A DNA stretch of 64,000 nucleotides. Origin: Fistulifera solaris (taxonomy: Eukaryota; Bacillariophyta; Bacillariophyceae; Naviculales; Stauroneidaceae). Of this stretch, positions 41,740-53,762 are shown piece by piece. A program made the position numbers and the translations under genes. The DNA is taken from NCBI GenBank assembly GCA_030295235.1, contig AP026162.1, positions 186,001-250,000 of the forward strand. Direction: 5' to 3'. The notes beneath the pieces are model-generated. The model was not told the DNA's origin and searched no databases. It worked only from the letters and a program-made list of their open reading frames with translations. Positions within the stretch are counted from its first letter, which is position 1. The number at the start of each line of letters is the position of its first letter.

Positions 41740-42261
41740 GGTGTTTTGAATTTCTTAACGATAACTGTGTGTGTCTAATGTATTGATCTTTATGATCCGT
41801 ATCGCCATTTTCGTTCTCTTTTCGCAAATATTAGGTGCAAGGTGAAGAGGACGAGTGCAGGTCGCATTGTGATGGTTCGATCGATCGAGATCTATTTTGA
41901 CTTTTTGAATGTTTCTTGCCTTTCCGTTGAAAAAAAGTAATTTACAATTTACGTATACTAAGTCAGGTTTTATAATAAGTATAATCCGTCTTAACTGTAT
42001 CGTTGAAGTCATTGCCGTTAAACCATTTTCGTCCACCAGCTGAAAGCGTTACTCAGTACTCTAGCTCAAACAGTACATTAGGTCCAAGTTCCGGATGGAT
42101 TAGATTCTGGTTCCGGGTATCTTTGTGAAGGTGAGACATGTTGACGCAAGCGAGTGGACGAACCCAACTCATGAAGCAAACAAGAGTCGCACATAAAAGC
42201 TCAGGCAACAAGCAACGCATTTCGGCTTTAAACTATCATTGTTAAAAACGACATATCGACG
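41740..42261. promoter_or_regulatory. divergent region between LarC and OSCA-like genes
   Basis: 522 bases between outward-facing starts. No gene or named motif is seen. Confidence 0.4.
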
Positions 42262-45200
42262 ATGGAGGCCGAGTACGTCAACAAACCGGAAGCCGGCGCC
42301 TCTCCTCGCGCGTTTTGTCCCCCTGGCCTCGACATGGATCAAATGGAAAGTCTGGTGGAGAATTTCGCCAAAGAAGATAGTTTCGAAAGCAAAACGATTA
42401 CGAGAATTATTGTGGAGAGGTATCTTTCCAAGGTATGTAATCAAAGGAATGAAAGTATTCTCTGTAGAGTGCTCTCAGCTCATACTTTCTCTCTAGATCC
42501 TTTGGTACAATCCAGCACAAAATTACAAAAATGCTCCTTCCTTGAGCAAGGCATACGCTTACTTTGAACACATTACACTCCCACGTTACGTTGTAGGCGA
42601 TAATCAGGCGGGACATGTGATGCATCGGGCCGAACCGGGCGAGAGCTCGTTGAAAACGGAGCTCTATCCGGCGTTTACCACTCCTCCCTCCAGTCTCATC
42701 GAATGGGGGATCGGCATTGATATGTATTTTTCCAGTATCCGTTTGTTAGGACTGCTGTTATTGCTCGCCGGTTTGATGCATTTACCCAACGCCTTCTTTT
42801 ATGCGAGTGAAGAATACAGTCCGGACGGTCGGAGTGCCGATTTTCCGTTGGCGCTCAAAGGGACCGCCGTTTGCACCACGGGGGAATGGGTCGTGTGCGA
42901 CGAGAGTTGTCGGGGGAAGTGGAGCGGTTCCCAGGCAGAGGAGCAAAGATACTTGTTGGATGGTGATACAATCTTGGTCTTTCGCAACACGTGTGAGGGT
43001 GGTCAGCTCCAACAGGGCATTGTCAATTATATCGTCCTCATCTTTCTGCTGGTCACAATCTCCCTTTTATTTATTATCTTCGGGCGCGGGAAATCCGGTT
43101 TGATGAAGACAAGTAAGTCATGGTAATATTAATGCCTGCGCTTCCCTGAATCGGTTCTCATCCTCTGTCTTTCAACACAGGCTGACCGCGACCGACTATA
43201 GTGTCCTGGTGGCAAATCCTCCTCCCGATGCGATTGACCCCGATGAATGGAGGGATTTTTTCAATCAGTTTGCTGATAAAGGGGGAGGTGTCACAGCTGT
43301 CACAATTGCGTTGAACAACGAGGAATTGGTCCGAAAATTGATTTACCGTCGTGTGCACCGCAACAATTTGAGGATAAAACTACCCAAAGGTATTGACATG
43401 GACGACGAAGACATGGTCCGGTCTGCCGTGGCCGACTACATGCGAGAAACGGAAGCGGAACCCAGAGGTCCTTTCTATAGGCTATTTTCGTGTACTCTGC
43501 TACCTATTCTGAATTTGTTTGGGATGCTTTTGTCAGCGGATGTTTTGGTAGATAAAGTATTTGCATTGACGGAAGAAATCAAAGAGCTTCAAAAGAAAAA
43601 ATACGATGCTGTCAAGGTTTTTGTTACATTCGAAACGGAAGCAGGGCAGAGATCGGCGTTGTCCGCCCTTGCGGTGAGCAGACTTGATATCATGTTCAAC
43701 AAGACCGATAACGTGCCACCCAGCATTGTCTTTCAAGGTACGGTTCTCAAAGTAGCGGAGCCCAAGGAACCCAACTCGATTCGATGGCTTGATTTGAGCG
43801 CTGGAACGTTTCAGCGCGTCGTATGGAGACTGATCAATGCCGCTATTACGGTGGGAATTGTTTCCTTTACGGGATATCTGGTCACTATGGCTCGATACAA
43901 TGTCGGTACCAGTTTGTCGTCCATTATGGTCTCAGTCTTCAATTCTATCATTCCTGTGGTGGTCAAAATATTGATGATATTGGAAAAGCACCATACAGAA
44001 GGAACGTTTCAGTCGAGCTTATATCTCAAGATTACTCTCTTTCGATGGGTCAATACGGCTCTTTTAACGAAATTGCTTACTCCTTTCACCATGACACTTT
44101 CAGATCGGAAAGAGGATGTCATTCGGCAGATTAACGCGATTCTCTGGGCGGAACTATGGCTGGTACCGGGAATGCGACTGCTGGATATTTCCAGTAATAT
44201 TAAAAAGCATATTCTTGCACCTAGGGCGCACACGCAAGAGGAAATGAATTTGTGGTTTCAAGGAACTCGTTTCAATCTCGGTGAAAGATACACTGACTTG
44301 ACGAAAGTGCTATTTGTCTGTTTCTTCTATTCGGCTCTCATGCCTACGGTTTTCTTCTTTGGCTCCGCAATCTTGTTTCTGCAGTACTTCGTAAGTGGAG
44401 GCACTGTTTATTATGGAATGTGGCATTGACGCATGCACTCACTCCTTTGGCCTGTTTTAAGGCTGATTTGTACTGTCTAACTCGCATATGGGGCTGGAGT
44501 CCCTCTATCGGTAATGAATTGGCCAGATTCAGTCGTCGTTACTTTTTTACGGGATCGTTACTTGCTTACGCTATTGTGTCCGCATATGCATTTGCGCAGT
44601 TCCCTTACGATAACGTGTGCGATGTATCAGACAAGTACACCATCGATAAGTTTACCTACACCAACGCCGTGTTTCAAAATGGGACGGCATACGGTAAGAC
44701 AGTCGAGGTCTCACAAGATACGCGGGTTCAGTTCTGTGATCAGAGCTATTCGCACTTTGAAGGATTTGTTTTCCCACCTACGGAAAGGGTCCAGCGACTG
44801 GGCCAGAGGTGGATGTCTGATTCCCAGGCTATGTTGTCCAACCTTTATGGATTCACGGCCTTGGTTCTAGTTCTTATTTACATTATTATCTTCTTTGGAG
44901 CGTCGCTGCGAAACTTCTTCGTTTCATGGTTTCGTGGCGTTTACGTAACCGACGGCCAAGATCAGCATATCGATTTTTCGGCCCATCCTGGAATAGTTTG
45001 TTACGTGCCGCAAGTTAGATGGGCGGGGTTCCCTTTTCCATTTTTGGCTTGCGATATCGACAGAATAGATCAGGATTTGATCGGATGGAATGACCCTCAT
45101 CGATCCTACGATTATCATAATCTAATGTTTGATGTGCCTTGGGATGGAATGCCAAGGAAAAAAATAATCTACGAAAATACCCGAGGCAAGAAACAGATTG

Positions 45201-45358
45201 CTGCGCATGATGGCTTCCAAGAAAACTCGAATCGTCTTTCCGTGAAAACGAAATCTGGTCAGGTTTGTGCTGCTCGACCGATTTTCTCTATAATCAGTCA
45301 CTATCCTCCAGAATGGGTGTTGAAACTGGAGGTTGATGTTGATACGAAAACTGATTAA
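42262..45358 (+). CDS. OSCA/TMEM63-like (CSC1, DUF221) cation channel family protein
   Basis: Family members are mechanically or osmotically gated cation channels in cell membranes. After an N-terminal span (LLGLLLLLAGLMHLPNAFF) and a lumenal Cys-rich loop, the cytosolic part has VFVTFETEAGQRSAL and VAEPKEPNSIRWLDL, matching the family's 'F..FKS' and 'APEP.DV.W.NL' segments, followed by about seven hydrophobic spans. Three introns: 42433-42496 (64 bases), 43123-43180 (58 bases) and 44391-44461 (71 bases). At the second I use donor TG|GTAATA because it keeps the frame into WLTATDYSVLVANPPPDA; the nearby GTAAGT at 43113 would not. The exons sum to 2904 bases, 967 residues. No frame break. The family call is pattern-based; a diatom-specific branch is likely. 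Confidence 0.8.
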
Positions 45359-45438
45359 GCTAATAGAACGTACATTTCAAAATGTAAGTTTCTCATTTGA
45401 TCGATATACCAGCGTTTTAGTAGACTTTTCAAATGCAT

Positions 45439-47154
45439 TTAGCCTTCCAAATCGCTTACATGTGGCCAGAATCCTCCCCAGCGACTTTTTCGAGCTGCGG
45501 CATAGAGACCAGGCGCAGCAATCGATGCTGACTTACTCACTTTGTACCTAGCGATCCTACCTGGTGCAGCACAGCCTTCAATGAAAGCGTGTCCCTTCTT
45601 CTTCCTGGGCGCTCGTACGATACGAGAAAAAGAAGAACGCTCTTCCCGTACTATTTCCAAACCCAAAGCACCTTCATCTTCGTGTGATAGATATGTTTTT
45701 TCGAACGTTTGCGCCCTTTGATCAAGATCATGAAACGCTATCATTGCATCCTGAACATCGTCTTCCACACGTATGTGAGAATTCACCAAACTTTCTTTAA
45801 GAAGCTGTGTGAGCGAGTTGTCGATTTTCCGGTTGTTCTCGTATTCGTTCGATTTTGAACGTTTCTGTACCACCAAATAAGAAAATTTCTCACTTTTGCT
45901 CTTTCCTCGCTGTGCCGGTAGCGAATGGACAAAACTACAGTAACCTCGGGACATTTCGGGCTGCTCCACCTCGTCTTCATCATTGTCTATATCTTCATTG
46001 TCTTCGTCGTCCGTTTCATCCGTTTCATCCTTATCATCTATTATGTCTTGTTGTGTTTTCTTCCAATTGTTAGGTCTGGAATGCGGTGGCAACCGTTCCA
46101 AGGGACATGGTCCATGGTGTGTACAAGGAGCGAGTATGCAAAAATCATCCTGCGTATCCTCTTGTGCGGCAGCGAGTAAGAAATTCCGCACCATTCGAAT
46201 AGTGGCAAAGCCGTCGGGCGTACCGGGCTCAATGACGACGAGTACTCCCTGATCGTTTAATTTTTCCCACAAGAGTGTAATGACCGACAGTGCTGCGGAT
46301 CCATACGGCAATTCGGTCAATCCGTAGGCACAGAGCGCCAGGTCGAACGAAGCTATTTCTGACGAAATGGCGTCCTCCTTGTTGGAGGAGGACAAATACG
46401 ATGAGAATGTCACTCGCGGAGGTAAATTGTGCTGTTCCAAAATGTCTTGAAACATTTCTTGAGCACATTGCCGCATAGTCTGTGACGGATCAATCCCATG
46501 AATCCACTCAATGGGTGATGATGTTTTGTTGGCATCTACCGAACGATTCGAAAACACTTCCAGTGCCGCAGCGGACGCGCTGCCACATCCAATTCCAAAG
46601 TCCAGAATCCTACGTGGCTGCCATGAGGAGTCATTGCTACCTTTGGGCTTCATGAGCAACGCTTGTGTTTCTTGTAAGACGCGACTGACGACCGCCCAGT
46701 TGGGTTGGAAGCGAAAATATAAGGATGCCCACGTTTCTTCTCGTCCGTATAAAACCAACGGAGTATCCGACTTTTTCGCTGGATCATTCCGCAACAGTCT
46801 CCTTCGTTCAGCTTCTCGTTGTTTGACCAGATTTTTATGTACATTCACGATACGATCTTGATAGACTTGTTGTAAATGTTTGCGTTTGTGCAGTTGAGGT
46901 ATGGGCGGTAAGGCTTCCGCATCTGTCACTCTCCAAGGTGCGCGTGCGGAGAGTTCGAGTAATGTTTTCCAGGGCTGTCGCTCTTCCGTTTCGTCGTCCT
47001 CTTCCTCCAAATCATCTGGATCAACCGCCGCTGGATGAGAAATGGACGGTTTTGTGGCGGATGTATTTATTTGTCGTATGCTGATCCGCATCAGCTGGGT
47101 TTGTACGGAAGAAGGTAGACGTCGATACGTTAGCAAACTACTTGATCGTATCAT
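45439..47154 (-). CDS. mitochondrial ribosome assembly protein RSM22/METTL17
   Basis: Needed for the mitochondrial small ribosomal subunit; resembles a class I methyltransferase and, in studied homologues, binds a 4Fe-4S cluster. The SAM-fold motif LDFGIGCGSASAAAL and ELPYGSAALSVITLLWEKLNDQGVLVVIEPG are clear. Cluster cysteines appear in APCTHHGPCPL and RGYCSF. Between these lies an Asp/Glu-rich insertion of about 30 residues. Start 47154 gives MIRSSSLLTYRRLPSSVQTQL, an Arg/Ser leader without acids that fits mitochondrial import; the ATG at 47223 adds 23 residues that spoil it. 571 residues, no intron, no frame break. Confidence 0.9.
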   Translation of the reverse strand: MIRSSSLLTYRRLPSSVQTQLMRISIRQINTSATKPSISHPAAVDPDDLEEEDDETEERQPWKTLLELSARAPWRVTDAEALPPIPQLHKRKHLQQVYQDRIVNVHKNLVKQREAERRRLLRNDPAKKSDTPLVLYGREETWASLYFRFQPNWAVVSRVLQETQALLMKPKGSNDSSWQPRRILDFGIGCGSASAAALEVFSNRSVDANKTSSPIEWIHGIDPSQTMRQCAQEMFQDILEQHNLPPRVTFSSYLSSSNKEDAISSEIASFDLALCAYGLTELPYGSAALSVITLLWEKLNDQGVLVVIEPGTPDGFATIRMVRNFLLAAAQEDTQDDFCILAPCTHHGPCPLERLPPHSRPNNWKKTQQDIIDDKDETDETDDEDNEDIDNDEDEVEQPEMSRGYCSFVHSLPAQRGKSKSEKFSYLVVQKRSKSNEYENNRKIDNSLTQLLKESLVNSHIRVEDDVQDAMIAFHDLDQRAQTFEKTYLSHEDEGALGLEIVREERSSFSRIVRAPRKKKGHAFIEGCAAPGRIARYKVSKSASIAAPGLYAAARKSRWGGFWPHVSDLEG

Positions 47155-47850
47155 TGTTATTCGTTCCCTTGGATTGCTGGATGATCTCTCGCTTTGTGAT
47201 TGCAATGCAAACGGTGGATGCAATTACGGTTTTTTTTTTCTTGTTGATGTGTGCTACTAGAAAAAATACGGCCGTATTTTCTAGTGTGCTATGTGCGATG
47301 TGCATAAATAGCGTCTTGCCTTCATCCGTCATCGGGACAGAAAGTCAGTCGTGGACAAAAGCGGATACGTAGTAACATTTTGGCAAGGAGAAAATAAAGT
47401 TTGGGACTATAGTACGAGCGATGGCTATGGACTATGGATCCCAGTGTAATGACGTTTTTCATGACTGCATTTCAGTCATGAATTTTTTAATAAATTTTTC
47501 TGAGCCAGACTACTAGACCTAGTCGAACATATTAGCTCATATCCTTTGCTTGGTAAAGAGAACAACTGTTCTCATTACAATCCCAGAGGGCCGATGAGTT
47601 GCCCAAGAAAGAAACATAAGGGGCAGCATAGGTCCTAAGCCTAAGGTTTATGGGGACAGAGCCAAGTTTTTACGTAGTACTAAAGTCTGTCCTTCGTACG
47701 CAAGCTACCTACGTTGCGCGTCGCGATCTCGCCATAACCTCCTTCGCGACGCAAACGACACCAAGCAATTTTTACAGGGTCTTCTGTAATAAAAGCAATA
47801 CCAGGTATACCGCCCAACAATTCAACTCATTAAACAGCCATTTGGCGGAA
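47155..47850. other. divergent region with a satellite relic and a hairpin
   Basis: 47340-47482 is a diverged single copy of the satellite at 36543-37708 (CAGTCGTGG, then TTTGGGACTATAGTA). At 47458-47482 it has a perfect hairpin: TTCATGACTG, loop CATTT, CAGTCATGAA. An open frame from 47650 runs into URB2 but its first 67 codons look untranslated. Confidence 0.6.
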
Positions 47851-50800
47851 ATGAAGAAAAGAAAGAGAGAAAGAGGAGACCTTCCCGAACGAACGAAGCC
47901 GTCCGCTCTGGTGGCAATCGAAAAATCGGATGAATTTCTTGTTCATGTCCTCAATGTTTCCGAGTTCGTCACAGCAAAAACAACTCCCAACAATACGCAA
48001 TTATCGTCATTGAATTACATACTGGAAGCTCTTCAAGAAAAGAAAGCAATGCCTGGTTGCCCTATATCCGAAAATGACGTCTGTTTGCTTCTCCTGCCGT
48101 GGGCTGTCCGTAATGTGCTTTCCGGGACGAACCTCACTCGCCCGATTTGGCATACCTTGTTTGTATCGATGGACGTTCTTGTCAATTCCGATGACAGTCA
48201 TGCGAAATATTCGCTCTCCAATCAAGTTCTGACACAAAGTACTCTTTTTAAACTGTGCCCGAGAGTAGCGTTGTTCATTGCGTCTTACAAAGAAGATGAT
48301 GAAGCAATCTCAGGAGTCGAAGAAGGCAACACAGCCAAGTCTCATGCCACCAAGGCGTATGTTATTCTTACCGAAAAGCTATTTCATCCAACAATGGATG
48401 TTGCTTGCAAGTCTCTGCTTTTATCAATTTTAGTGAAAGAGACTCAGGCTTCTTCCGATTACGATATGGTTTTGATGGCTACGATGAATTTGATCCATCG
48501 TTTAGTTGTTCACGGCAAAGGAAATCCAAAGACAACATTCCAGCTACTCGCCAGCGCTCCCATACTAACTGCCGTGTCTAAAATTTATTGCTATTTTCGA
48601 TCGAGAAACACTGTCAATGAAGATGTTTCTGGTCAGGTGTTGCAACTCGTAAAGAAAATCTTTTCATTCGGCTTGTTCCATCCTGCTCATCATCTTCAAG
48701 GCTTTTATTCTCTTCTTCACAAAACGAAGACTGCTCCGTTTTCAAAAGATGCTGTGATGCTTAAACAAAACGACAATGATTCGTCGTTTCGTTGTTATCA
48801 AGAGGAGCTTCTCAAGACGGTAGAAGAGTCGTTGTCGACGAATGACACGGAGTCCGAGGAAGTTGTTTCGATCATTCATGGTGTGTCGTTACTGTTCCAG
48901 GTGTTTTTAGAACAGAAATTGGAACAACGAGGGGATACTTCTTCGAAGAAAAAATCGCAAACGCTCGATCCGGTCAACATGCAATTTCAAATGTTTGCCA
49001 GATGGGTGGTGCGGCTGCAGCATCTCGTTGAGAATGGCGTCGAAGCGTTACGTTCCGCCGCGCTACAAGCGATATTGTCCATGCTGGAATCGCTTCTTGC
49101 GCACAACGCGTATTCCGCGTCACAGCACGATGAGAATGGGTATTTCTTCAATTTTCTAGCTGGAATTTATCTTCAAGTTTCTGCAACAAACAAGGTCACA
49201 ACACGCAATACAGAAAGCCTTGGGTCTATTATTCCTATTTTCATTGTTCTTTTGCGCTTGAACCACCGTCTCGTGCATGATTCTTTGGAAAGGCTTGTCA
49301 ATTGTTCTTTAGAAGTTGGTGTTCACGGAAATGAAGAGCAAGCTGCGGATTTACTTGTTGAAGTGTTCTCGTCTTACGAAAAGCTTCGGCAACAAAGTTA
49401 CGTTGTTGGAGGAATTCTGAAAGCACTTACTTCGCTGCGATCGAAAGGGAATGACGCGGAGGCTTATTTGTTCCTGGACCTCCTAGGGACTGAGAAGGTT
49501 CGCGCAACAGCATCGCATGCACTTCAGAGCTGTCCGATATTACTTGTGAAAGAAATATTTGATACGTTCGAGGAGTGGTTTGTTTTCACAGTATCGAAGA
49601 AAGACAATGAACCCCAAACCAACGGAGTGTGTCTCTATGTTGCCGTTGACGTGTTTGAAATTCTGTGTCAAAGTGTTATTGTGGACAAAACTACGGCTTC
49701 TCATATTGCTGAGATGTGCGAGCATTTCATGGAGCATGCATTATCTAGTCTCGCTACTGTGATGGCTGGCACTGCAGGGTCTGTTAAAAGCGCTCTTGCT
49801 GACATAGCATCGAGCTTATGCGGTGGGATAATAGATCTGCACGTTCGTTGTGCGTTCTGGTTGGGTCGGACGAACCATCTTGGTATCCCTTCATTGTTGT
49901 ACGAGCACTTGTCCAATTTCAGATACTTTGAGCCAAGCAAGTCGTCGCATTTCGCTGGAATGTTTTGTGGAGTCGCTCTCTTAGCATGCAACCGACTGAC
50001 GCAGATTGACACTGAAATACACGAAGAAGAGCGCAGGACAATAGAATCAGAAGATAAAATGAGCGATTCAGATTCCCTCGTAGCGGAAGGCAAAGCGCTG
50101 GCCTCCTCTATTTTCAACCTGGGCAATCACGTGAACTGCGACGAGCCGAGACAGTACCGGCATCCCTATCACTTCATTGCACGGCACCGCTTTCAATGGC
50201 TGAAATATGCTGACGACGGCCATATCTCCTTGTTCCTACGTTGGGTTTGTAAGGACGCATTTGTACCCACACTTGTCGACTCGCAAAAGTCAGCACCAAA
50301 AACCTCCACGTTGGGGGGAAGTTGATTTGTTTTTCGATAGCAGCTTTTTAAGTCACGGCTTGATTTACAAGCGACTTTTCTCCGAAGCCATTGCTGCTGC
50401 GTTTGACCTTATAAAACTTGGTCTTTCTATTGGCGATAATGCTGACAGAGACGGGATGTCTGATTTATTATCTGTCCTTGATCAACCGGACAATGGCCAA
50501 TCGCTGGCCGTTAGTCTTCGTCACTTGCAAGAGAAAGACATGGCTGTATTGATTGAAATATCGGACAGTCGACTGCCTTATCTATTCCGAAGGGCTTCCT
50601 ACCTTCTTCGCGAAGTGGCCGCACCTTCTGTTGATTCGTGCGATCCTTTCGACCATGGAAAGAAATTAATGCACATGCTATGTAAGCTTGACCTCGTCTT
50701 TCGATCCCTGAAGTTTCCAAGCACGTTGATTATACCTGAATGGACAGCCGCTCAATATATTCTGAGAAAAGTTTTATCACATTTGTTAAAGCCCCTCCTT

Positions 50801-52267
50801 GCCGAATCACTGCGCACGTGTCTTGAAACGCGCCAACAAGCTCTGGATACTGTTGAAAGAGTGTTTGACTCTTTCGCGACAAAAGACTATCTTAGTTTTA
50901 CCAGTGATGAAACCGCTTCTTGTGGACTTGAGCTTCACGTCACCTGTATTGTCGGATCTCTTTTGGAGTCGGACTCAGCTTCAGATCTAATGAAATCTCT
51001 CAGAAATATGACTACTCTAGCAAGAAAGCGAAGCGACGACTTAGCACTTGTTGCTTTTAGCCGCTTCCTCGCAGAGGGCATACGAAAATATAAAGTTATA
51101 AACGACTGCCCCTCTCGAGATCTAACTTCGTTTCTGGAAGCACTTTGGGCGGTCACGAAGTTACGTTTCCAACAGGACTTGTTAGTAAGCAGTGCCTCAT
51201 GCAGTCGACTTAGAAGTGAGTGCCTGCTCCTTAGTTGCGACCTTCTGAGAATTGAGTTTAATGAGAAGCGATACCTGGAGTTGTTTGATGAAAGCACGGA
51301 CGACGAATCAATTTTACAAAGTAGAGACGCGGCAATAAATGAATACGAATCTCAATCGCACGTTTATATTATTGGGTTCTTGGCGCTTACTTGCACAGAG
51401 AGATCGCGTTGCAAGCGTTTACTCAATGCAATCATCAAACAGAAAAAAGAACATTCGTTACTGGATGCCGCTTTCAGGAATGTGCTCATTCATATTGCTG
51501 CAGACGACATCGACGAATTGCTTGAAAGATTGATACAGCACGAAGCCCCACAAGCCACTTTACGGTATCTCTTGCTCTGCGTGCAATGCGCGACGGCTGA
51601 CCAAGCGACTGTCGTTGCCAAGAACGCTCAAACGATATTCATCCTTACCACGAAACTGCTCAATTCTAGCTCTCGTTCACAGGAGAGTCGTAACATGGGC
51701 CTTGATTTATCATTGGAAATTGTTGACTTTTTGCTAAACCACAGGGAAATAATCATCTTCCGCGAGTTTGACATTGCGGTTATTTTATCGCACCTCTGTG
51801 CAGCTCTTGGTGATTGCGACCAGCACACCGGATCAGAAGTCTCTGTCTCCACATTTTCGTGGTGCACTACGATCCTCACGTCGATGTTCCAACGTTATTC
51901 AAAGTATCTCTACGCATGCGTCCCCACCGTAATCTCGCTATACTTTTGTTTGTTGAAACATGCCATGTTCGGCCCTGTCGATCGAAAGGTAGCGCAGCAG
52001 CTTGCTGGAGTATGTGAACTAATGGTTGCCCACAAGGAAGTCTACAAGAAGCACGTGCTGGGTATAGTTCTCGAGTTCGTATGGCAGGTCGGATTTCTCT
52101 CTTTGGAACATCGAAATCGAATGCTTCCTGCCATTTATTCACTACTCGATACAATGTCAACGTATGAAATGCAACAATTGAATGCTAGCATGAAAACAGA
52201 GCAGAAAGTTCTCTTCAGAACGATCTACCAGTCGTACCAGAAAGGCCACACATACAAGGGACAATAA
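47851..52267 (+). CDS. URB2/NPA2-like nucleolar pre-ribosome factor
   Basis: Acts in early 60S ribosome assembly in the nucleolus. The protein is a long helical solenoid without simple motifs; the assignment rests on the C-terminal domain, MLPAIYSLLDTMSTYEMQQLNASMKTEQKVLFRTIYQSYQK, which follows the Urb2 ending ('L.PGIYALLD.C...ELQQLNA.L....R.LFK.LY..Y'), and on length. The start at 47851 (MKKRKRERGDLPER) is a basic nuclear-type N-terminus; an ATG at 47650 in the same frame adds 67 unlikely residues. The frame breaks once, at the G run 50313-50318, where one G fewer gives STLGEVDLFFDSSFLSHG and 4416 bases, 1471 residues, close to human URB2. No introns in 4.4 kb. Confidence 0.78.
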
Positions 52268-52380
52268 TGCAGAATTCTAAACTAGTGCTGAACCATACGA
52301 AGTCATTCTAGTCCTTACAATTCAATGTAAAAACGACGACGAGCACGCAATCACTTCATTTTATGTGATATCTATCAGCC

Positions 52381-53525
52381 TTACGCATTGAGCTTGTTCA
52401 ACAGAACTAGTTTTTCCAAGCACTCGTCGACATCCATATCTTCCAATGCATCAAATACACTGCCCATGCTTCCATCTGGTTGCTTGACACGAGGGTCAAC
52501 GGACCAGTCTTTGATTGTCTTTTCCGAGAGACCTGCCGCCAACAACGCGCTACCGAATGAATCGTCGCTAATCTTAGTTCCCAACCAGTTCATTCTTTCG
52601 GCAAGGCCCTCAAAGGACTAGCACTGGCGTGAACACCATTGTCGCCCTTGTTGGGTTTCTCAGCCAAGCCAAGGGCAGTATAGTCATCCAGAATAGCCTT
52701 TCGCAAACTTCCGGGTGGACCATCAGCGGGATCCGTCGGTCCAAGCACAATGTTACGGAAATCAGACCACGAGATTGTCTTGGGACTGAACTCAACGACA
52801 AAGCAGTAAATACTGGTTCCAGCACCGACAAACTTGGAGCGCATCGACATGAAGAAAGCGTTGAAGACGTACAATTTTTGCCCATTCATCGATACGATGC
52901 CACAGTAGAAGCCTCCGCCAAATTTTTCCACTTTTTCCGCTTTACCCCACGCTTCATCCAATTGTTGGGCATCCTAATGAAGACGATATGTGAGCTTGAA
53001 TCATCTATTAGTCGTTTTTGTTACAAAACGTAGTATGTAACTTACACATCCGAAGCGTTTGCACGCCTCCATCGCGTTGCAAGCACGATTTTCAGCGAGA
53101 ACAGTCTCCCAGGATTCGCCGAATGCATTTTGGAACTTGTCAGCAGGAACAGGAATGTCTTTGGCCGGAAGAATCGTTGCCTTGGATGCTGAAAATAGTT
53201 AGAAGATTCACTGAGAATTCGTGATTCTTCGACGGAGAAAACAAAACTTTGCAGGACCGCTTACAAAATACTCACCGATAGCGTAATAATGCTGATCAAT
53301 CAACTTCTTTTCGTCAATCGTTTCTCCGCTAATACAAACTTCTGACAAGATCGTAACACCTTTCGACTGGAGAGTATTGCGTACGAGGTCCTGGACCGAC
53401 GCCGTGTTGGCATGAGGTTTCACAAAGACGAACGCAGAGTTTGTGAGTGGTGCATTGCAGGTTTTATCACTCTTGGCCTTCCAAATGGAAAGGCCAGCAG
53501 TGGCTGTAAATAATAAGAAATCCAT
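52381..53525 (-). CDS. nucleoside-diphosphate-kinase-like domain protein
   Basis: About 328 residues. SAFVFVKPHANTASVQDLVRNTLQSKGVTIL matches the first strand and helix of an NDPK fold ('FVFVKPHA'), and HYYAIG the next conserved helix. The active-site histidine segment (NxxHGSD) is not visible, so kinase activity is doubtful. Later parts (FGGGFYCGIVSMNGQKLYVFNAFFMSMRSKFVG) are well formed but unfamiliar. Two introns: 53189-53275 (87 bases, GTGAGT/TTTCAG) and 52974-53045 (72 bases, GTAAGT/ATTAG). The frame breaks at 52612-52614 (T run in gene sense, one short); correction gives ASPFEGLAERMNWLG and 987 bases in all. The start at 53525 (MDFLLFTATAGLSIW) has a short hydrophobic leader; 53540 is possible. 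Confidence 0.7.
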
Positions 53526-53762
53526 ACTAAAGAATATCATGAGATGTTTCTCTCAATACGCAATTACGACAACAAACAACGTCGAAACGAAAAGCGATCG
53601 TTTCTTTTTTTCAGTCGCGTGCTTTTGCGTTCGATTTTCACGGGCGCGCACGCGATGACGACTTGATGACGTGTCGAGCATCACTTCGGACTTCGGAGTA
53701 CCAGGTATCTTGAAGACGTTATGATTACGTCACCCGATTCACGGGTCCCGTGCACGCCTTGC